Below are positions 58,466 to 64,000 of a DNA stretch of 64,000 nt, in pieces. Source of the DNA: Mixophyes australis (taxonomy: Eukaryota; Chordata; Amphibia; Anura; Limnodynastidae). Each line of letters opens with the position of its first letter. Position 1 is the first letter of the stretch. The DNA lies in NCBI GenBank assembly GCA_036250195.1, contig JAVHZZ010000010.1, forward strand, positions 76,813,423 through 76,877,422, given 5' to 3'. The translations under genes and the position numbers were made by a program. Under the pieces are notes generated by a model. The model had not been told where the DNA came from. It saw only the letters and a list, made by a program, of their open reading frames with translations, and ran no database searches.

Positions 58466-58594
58466 CTGCTGCCCCCGAGTACACATCTCCCTGTGTAGGA
58501 CTATCGGTCAGGATAGTAGTTGCCTCCGCAGTAGCTTCTCTCTCAAAGGTCAGCGAGTCTGTGGTTGTGATCTGTCCAGAAGACGTTACAGTAA
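58466..58594 (-). CDS. deaf1: DEAF1 coding exon, linker
   Basis: This 129-bp exon has a TTGCAG acceptor and a GTGAGG donor, and is phase 1 at both ends. With the T from the previous exon it reads [20 protein letters not shown] then [20 protein letters not shown] and GAA. This is the serine/threonine-rich linker of DEAF1, recognisable by the order [24 protein letters not shown]. Confidence 0.93.
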
Positions 58595-58657
58595 CTGCAA
58601 CAGGAAAACCAGGGTCACACTGTAGATGGCAAAGCTGTATATTCCTATATACTAGAC

Positions 58658-58823
58658 CAGTGGATCCCAAACCTTCTCTGTTCGAGGCACCCTTAGGGTC
58701 TCCATAATTGTTTCAAGGCACCCCTAAGCCAAAATATTTACCAAGTAGTCCTCAGATTTGGTTTCCACTGGTCCTGTCCGAGACACCCCAGGGAGCCGCT
58801 GGCACACAGTTTGGGGACCACTG
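58658..58823. mobile_element. hAT MITE (166 bp)
   Basis: The ends are CAGTGGATCCCAAACC and, read inward from the right, CAGTGGTCCCCAAAC. The exact 8-bp sequence tactagac flanks it (58650-58657 and 58824-58831). It lies in a deaf1 intron, 63 bp from the exon at 58466-58594. Confidence 0.92.
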
Positions 58824-59222
58824 TACTAGACAATATGGAGGCTAAGGCACATACAATAAGGGGGCATTGTATATTTTATATAGAAAGACCTAAATGTATT
58901 TCTTAATGGCCATGAAGATAGGGTCAGGAGTATGCACTGTTAATAGTTCAACAAGTTATTACATGTTAAAATAGAACTTTTCAGCCTTGTGTTCAGACAG
59001 AGTTATTCACTACTGTTGTCCTTGGGTAGGACATTCCAATGCACATGGCTGAAAATCACAGAACTAGGGCATAAAGACAAAGCAATGTATTTCAGGGCAA
59101 CTGAAATATCTGAACATGATTAAAGCTACATGTAAGAAGCATCTATTGGTGAGAAATTAGCAGTATATACTGACATATCAGGTCTACAACTTCAGTATTT
59201 GCAGATTGGGAGATTACATTGT
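58824..59222 (-). other. deaf1 intron sequence
   Basis: Apart from target-site copies at its two ends, I see no feature here. Confidence 0.45.
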
Positions 59223-59506
59223 CAGGGGCGCACACAGGATTTTAAGGAGGGGTACCCCCCCCCCAAAAAACAAAACAATAAAAAACAAACCGTGCGCCGC
59301 AGCTCCATTTCGGCAGCACTGTGCTATACGGCAGCCACGGCGCTGTCAAAGAAGAGTCCGCGTCGGTGCTACAGCACCGCCACGGACGCTTCTTTGACAG
59401 CGCCTCGGGTGCTATATAGTACAGTGCCGCTATGTGGGGCACTTCTTTAGCGGAGGGGAGGGGTTTCTGGAGACCCAGAAACCCCCCCCCCCTGCACGCG
59501 CCCCTG
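59223..59506. mobile_element. Foldback MITE, family A, copy 2 (284 bp)
   Basis: The ends CAGGGGCGCACACAGGA and, read inward from the right, CAGGGGCGCGTGCAGG are inverted repeats. The 5-bp sequence attgt flanks both sides (59218-59222 and 59507-59511). The middle is an inverted repeat (GGCGCTGTCAAAGAAGAGTC and its near complement) shared with copy 1 at 35798-36080. Confidence 0.87.
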
Positions 59507-59766
59507 ATTGTAATCATTCTACAAGGGTTCCAAATGTAATGTATTCCAAGATCATGGGAAAGCTTTTGTCTACGCACACAGATAAATAATTTTGGCTTTA
59601 AGAAACACTTACGCTATCAAGAGCAGTTTAAATACTTTATATGATGATCGGGGAAGTTGGTATATAAAGTCGGTGACTGTGCGTGTTGGATGGACATTCA
59701 CAATATTCTGTGAAAAGTAATCTGTGATAGATAGTTTTAAAGGTTTGCTTCCATTATAAACATGTC

Positions 59767-60084
59767 GGGACTGAATCATTAAGGAAAACAAAGCAAAAAA
59801 AAAAAAAAGGAGTAACTTGGCAAAACCATGTTGCATTGGAGGGGGAGGTAAGTTTAACATGTGGGGACAGAGTTATAGTTGGGGTAGGGCATGTCCTAGA
59901 TCAACTTTACATTTCAGTGTAAAAATAAAGCTATTAAGTATTTGTGTACTACATGAAAAAGCAGCCAGTATTTTCCTTATGTGCAAAATAATAAACTAAT
60001 TTGCACCCCTTGCATTGTAACATGGTTTGTCCCGGAGAACATTTACTCCTTTTTTTGCCTTACTCTCCTTAATGACTCAGTCCC
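59767..60084. mobile_element. MITE, family C (318 bp), next to a deaf1 splice site
   Basis: The ends GGGACTGAATCATTAAGG and, read inward from the right, GGGACTGAGTCATTAAGG form an inverted repeat. The three-base sequence gtc flanks both ends (59764-59766 and 60085-60087). Internal words such as TTTGCACCCCTTGCATTGTA match the other family C copies. It ends 27 bp before the donor side of the exon at 60112-60238. Confidence 0.83.
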
Positions 60085-60111
60085 GTCATTTCTATCCCTG
60101 CAGATTCTTAC

Positions 60112-60238
60112 AAGTGGTTTCCGCTGTTGATGGAAGTAGGTTGATGTTCTTGGCTTCATCTTTTTTAGCCGAAACTGCCGACATCTCCCCTTCCTTTTTA
60201 CGCCGCTTGTAAGGTATGAAGAGGCGGACGGGGCCACT
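60112..60238 (-). CDS. deaf1: DEAF1 coding exon with nuclear localisation signal
   Basis: This 127-bp exon follows an AATAG acceptor in phase 0 and leaves in phase 1 at a GTAAGA donor. It reads [42 protein letters not shown]. The PYKRRKKE cluster is the known basic nuclear localisation signal of DEAF1, and the KNI-LLP motif follows at the usual distance. The split codon at the donor is completed to F by the exon at 58466-58594 (TTFTVT), which supports the pairing. Confidence 0.95.
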
Positions 60239-60845
60239 CTATTGGGAAAACAAAAAAACAGATCTTATTATTAAAAATACAATACACATTTGTATTTTAT
60301 ATTGACTTGTGTATATTGTTTATATATTATTTCCTTCTATTGTTGCATTACTTATTTAATAGAACAATACATAACTAAATAAATTATAATATTATATACT
60401 AAAGACTGGGAAAAAACAACATAAGAATGAAATTTAAAAACAACGGGTGCAGATAAATTCCTATTTACCAATATTAGCAAAGACAAGCATATAGGTGATT
60501 AGCATATATGTTTAATGACATCAGAACATTAAATAAATGATTAATCATAATATACAACTTGATTAAATTAATATTAGTATCACGTGTGGGCTTTGTATCC
60601 AAGGGTTGCTTCGGATATAAAATGATGAAACAAAGCCTTTGCTGAGGCCTGCTGTAGTCAGAGAGACCTTAACCGAGTCTGTCTCACTTGCAGCCCACAT
60701 TTTTGAGGTCTTTGGGGTGCACCATTGAGCACATTGAAAGAGCTGCACTGCCATATAGTAATGTTTAAATTTCGGAATACCTGGGTCCCTTACTGTAGGG
60801 CCAAACCCCTTTACTAACATGGCAGACCAAAGGAGATCCCACTAA
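60239..60845 (-). other. deaf1 intron sequence
   Basis: AT-rich sequence with no recognised feature up to the palindromic MITE. Confidence 0.45.
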
Positions 60846-61020
60846 GGGCTAGATTTACTAAGCTGCGGGTTTGAAAAAGTGGGGATGTTGCCTATAGCAA
60901 CCAATCAGATTCTAGCTGTCATTTTGTAGAAGGTACTAAATAAATGAAAGCTAGAATCTGATTGGTTGCTATAGGCAACATCCCCACTTTTTCAAACCTG
61001 CAGCTTAGTAAATCTTGCCC
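60846..61020. mobile_element. Palindromic Harbinger-like MITE, copy 2 (175 bp)
   Basis: GGGCTAGATTTACTAAGCTG at the left and its near complement at the right (GGGCAAGATTTACTAAGCTG read inward) bound a nearly perfect palindrome. TAA flanks both sides (60843-60845 and 61021-61023), the target duplication of PIF/Harbinger elements. It is the same family as 42775-42950. Confidence 0.93.
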
Positions 61021-61756
61021 TAAGAGTGGAACGCCTTAACAGCTTCTATTGACACTATGCGCTAGAACCAGTATTCTCATGTTAGCACATAGTTCATGAA
61101 CATCTGTGGCGGTAGATCTTCTCAGCATGGACCCACATTGGTCTCTATGTACTACCATTGTGAAAATTGTTTGCGTGCGAACGGTCTCCTAATATTTTAG
61201 TGCCCCTATTGATAAGGGAAATAAGGCGATAAGATTCACATTTTGTTCCAGGCTTTAAATATTATTATTATCAAGGCCTCTCTCATAGAAGGAGTAGGGC
61301 TTAATAAACCACTCAGATTGGTACATATAGATTTATAGCACTTTGCTGGTAACCAGTCAGTGCCTGGTGCTTCAGATGGATTTCCTCAAGTGTAAAATAT
61401 CCTTCTAAAAAGCACACGTAATCTAAGTTATGAGCAAATGATAAATACTCCTCAATTTCAGATTAAAGCTTATAAGGCAGAGTAAAATCAGCATATCAAT
61501 GACTGATATTTCTAGGGTTTGTTAATAATTCACCATTTCTATTATAAATCACTGAGAAAATAGTGGCAGAGTACAGATTCTTTGTTAGCAGCTTTCCAAC
61601 TTTGCTGCCGTGTTCAAACACATGTTGAGAGTTATTCAACAATTTCTGATGGGCTGATTCAGTCAGCTTATTATTTATTCAAAGAATAAAGCATTGTTTC
61701 ATTGATTTTCTTCTGTCATCACCCTCTTCAGAAGGTGATAATAGAACAAGTATTGC
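61021..61756 (-). other. deaf1 intron sequence
   Basis: I see no gene or defined repeat in this stretch. Confidence 0.45.
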
Positions 61757-62109
61757 AGTGGTACAGCACGGTGGCTTAATGATTTGTACTTCTGCCTCAC
61801 AGCACTGGGGTCATGAGTTCAATTCCAGACCACGGCCTTATCTGTGAGGAGTATGTATGTTCTCCCTGTGTTTACGTGGGTTTCCTCCGGGTGCTCCGAT
61901 TTCCTCCCACACTCCAAAAACATACTGGTAGGTTAATTGACTGCTATCAAATTGACCCTAGTCTCTGTCTGTCTGTCTGTCTGTGTGTGTGTATTAGGGA
62001 ATTTAGACTGTAAGCTCCAATGGGGCAGGGACTGATGTGAATGAGTTCTCTGTACAGCGCTGCGGAATTAGTGGCGCTATATAAATAGCTGATGATGATG
62101 ATGATGATG
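61757..62109 (+). repeat. tRNA-derived SINE, full length
   Basis: The head has tRNA-like promoter boxes: GTGGCTTAATGATTTGTA resembles an A box and GAGTTCAATTCCAG a B box. The body contains TGTTCTCCCTGTGTTTACGT and TTTCCTCCGGGTGCTCCG, then a (CTGT)n/(GT)n stretch. The 3' end is CAGCGCTGCGGAATTAGTGG, CGCTATATAAATA and GAT repeats. Tail fragments of the same family lie near 39805-40130, 42150 (reverse) and 50137. Confidence 0.85.
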
Positions 62110-63889
62110 TATTGCCATGTTGCTTATTAAATATTGGAAAGCTATTGGCGCCGGTGGGGGTACCTTCAGTGAGAGCACTGTTTATAATGGCCATGGGGCG
62201 TTTCATCCTTGAATAAACAAAGTTCTGTTTGTGGGGATATATTTTCCTGCACACAGCAGACTTCCTGTCAGTACTATTATTGAAGGACACTGCAGGAAAC
62301 CTCATTTGGCCAACTTTAGCCATAAAATGTCTGATAGAGAAAAAACATAGCCTGTACTAGTTTGGAATGTATGGAGTATAAATGGAATAATAAACAATAT
62401 ATGCTGTCATGACTTTCAAAGATTTTAAAAATAAACTTTGCTGCAGCATTTTACATAATTTTTATGCCAAATACTTTTTCAGTGTCAGTGACTGATGGCT
62501 TAGAAAATCTCCTCCACCATGGTAGCCACTGGCTACCAAGCATTTCATGTCACCTGAATAAAATTAAAAATGCCACAGGACATTGTAACTAGATAATTAA
62601 GTGCATGAGGTGACGAGTATAGGTGGCAGAATCAGCACTTCTTCCAAAGCCTCCAACGCCTCCAAAGCCTGGCCCTGCAGACAAGGTTGACGTTTCCTCT
62701 AAATTGGTGCCTAGAACTGCCAGTTCCTTCAATTACTCCAGCAAGACCAGAAAATACAATTTGACAAATCAGCAAAACACCATCCCAGGGGAACATTGCA
62801 GAGGTCACATGCTTCACATCCTAAAAACTGTGAAAAGATCAGAACACTTTGAAATGATCTTGAATTGTTCCACTTCATCATGTATTACAGAGTGCATCTC
62901 CCTCTAACCTGTGCATTCTGGAAATTAAAGAAAACTCTTTCCTAAAAAAGATGTACTCAAGTTTGCTGGTCAGTGCACCCAATACAGCTGACACTGATAG
63001 TGATAATATATGTGCTTAAACTCATTAGTTAATAGTCCACAAGTAGGAGGATACACAAGGTCAAAACATTACGCAATGGTCTTATTCCTAGACCCTATAG
63101 TTAGTCTTGTCCTGATACACAACGGTGCTTCCATTCATCTGTGGTATGATGCACTGAGGGGCTATTAATCACGTTGGGCCGATTCATGTTCGAGCGCAAC
63201 TTGCGTGCAAGTTGCGGCTTGCAAAAAGAGCAAGTAACTTGAGTGTAGTTCTACCCACATACCCAACACAACCGTAATACATCATAGTGTTGGAATTGTT
63301 GATCCATATGAAGAAGATTAACCTTCAATAAATATGAACACTGGATGGACCATGAACAAAAGAATAAGCTACTCGCAGACCATGATTTTAGATTACAAAT
63401 CCTTGTACACCTTCTTGTAAACTATAAGAAGCATTTTCTTGCCCATCAAACATTCATCACAAGGACTTGATGGTTCAATGATCCTAAACTGTAGCGTATT
63501 CAAGTTGCACTTTCGACTTAAATGGACTTTTCCAACGTGTCTATGGTGCATTGTGTTTGGGTGAGCACTATCATGAAAATGACCAATCGAACGGCTGATA
63601 ATCACTTTTTAACTAAAAATTACATTTGTTGTAATTCAATAAGAGATACATTGTAGAATAATATTTTGTGTATATAATTTTGCTTACAGATTTGGGTTAG
63701 ATTTTTGACATCTTAGTTTTGTTTAACTTTTCTTCTGTTCGCCATCAATAATATAATAATAATCGCCATCAATAATATAAAGTATGCAATGTGTCCACCT
63801 GTTCTAGATTAAATATTCAATGAAATAAACAGTGTAACACACCCAAGATATCCCAGCTGTCATTTCTCTATATGACATGTGCCCCTTAC
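62110..63889 (-). other. deaf1 intron sequence
   Basis: A 94-codon + strand frame at 62623-62907 has a proline-rich start (LPKPPTPPKPGP) but otherwise nothing I recognise. No exon or transposon end is evident. Confidence 0.45.
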
Positions 63890-63955
63890 CAGGCTGAGGT
63901 CATCGCAGCAGGCTGCACAAGTACAGGAAGCAGCATGAGGGGTCAGCAGGCCGTC
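63890..63955 (-). CDS. deaf1: DEAF1 coding exon, end of the SAND region
   Basis: This 66-bp exon has a TTTTTAG acceptor and a GTAAGG donor, both in phase 0. It reads [20 protein letters not shown] then SL, and joins SGPVRL of the exon at 60112-60238. [13 protein letters not shown] is the cysteine cluster following the SAND DNA-binding domain in DEAF1. The upstream exons for the SAND core and N-terminus lie to the right, outside the window. Confidence 0.95.
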
Positions 63956-64000
63956 CTAAAAACACAGGTATACAGTTAAACGCCGGGAATACGGCATTGT

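Noticed and set aside
62623..62907. A 94-codon + strand frame with a proline-rich start in a deaf1 intron
   Set aside because: I found no family resemblance, splice context or conservation evidence; it may be a decayed retrocopy, but I cannot support that.

Overview
The window looks like a transposon-rich vertebrate genome, most likely an amphibian (anuran). I infer this from two recognisable vertebrate genes with introns of many kilobases, hAT, Harbinger-like, Tc1, Helitron, DIRS and L1-like sequence, and a tRNA-derived SINE whose 3' end (GGCGCTATATAAATA plus GAT repeats) I associate with frogs. I see no bacterial-style operons, CRISPR arrays or intact RNA genes.

Host genes occupy only the right part. 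The last coding exon of a dopamine D4-type receptor gene (drd4) lies on the + strand at 38700-38902. About 2.9 kb further on, in tail-to-tail orientation, six coding exons of the transcription factor gene deaf1 lie on the - strand (63955 down to 41790). They encode the end of the SAND/zinc region, the nuclear localisation signal, the linker, the helical segment and the full MYND zinc finger. Their splice phases agree throughout. As I recall, drd4 and deaf1 are also neighbours in human. The other drd4 exons are not in the window, so its last intron is at least 38 kb.

The left 38 kb is mainly mobile DNA. Two hAT elements with perfect 8-bp target duplications (1356-7674 and 10074-12469) carry a 100-bp tandem repeat just before a decayed transposase ORF; one has 29 copies and the other 5. 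A third hAT-type element (13437-20508) is filled with a 6.7-kb G-rich minisatellite. Next come a solo LTR with a nested hAT MITE (22228-23052), a foldback hAT MITE (23134-23541), a truncated hAT carrying a pseudogene (25136-26495), a DIRS remnant, a Tc1 remnant, four copies of a 390-bp tandem repeat (32362-33880), and further MITEs.

Inside and around deaf1 lie a 6-kb hAT (43373-49403) with a broken but recognisable BED/hAT transposase, an L1-like remnant, a shrunken Helitron (51721-53626), a SINE and many MITEs, one ending 27 bp from a splice donor.

The most unusual object is a chimeric sequence carried by hAT elements: a pseudogene of NSMCE2 (the SUMO ligase of the SMC5/6 complex) whose zinc-domain coding part is interrupted by a piece of 18S rRNA. 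One nearly complete copy is at 25612-26455, and rearranged parts of a second lie at 43785-44001 and 45576-45893. Both N-terminal copies share the same in-frame stop codon, which suggests that the already broken chimera was multiplied as hAT cargo.
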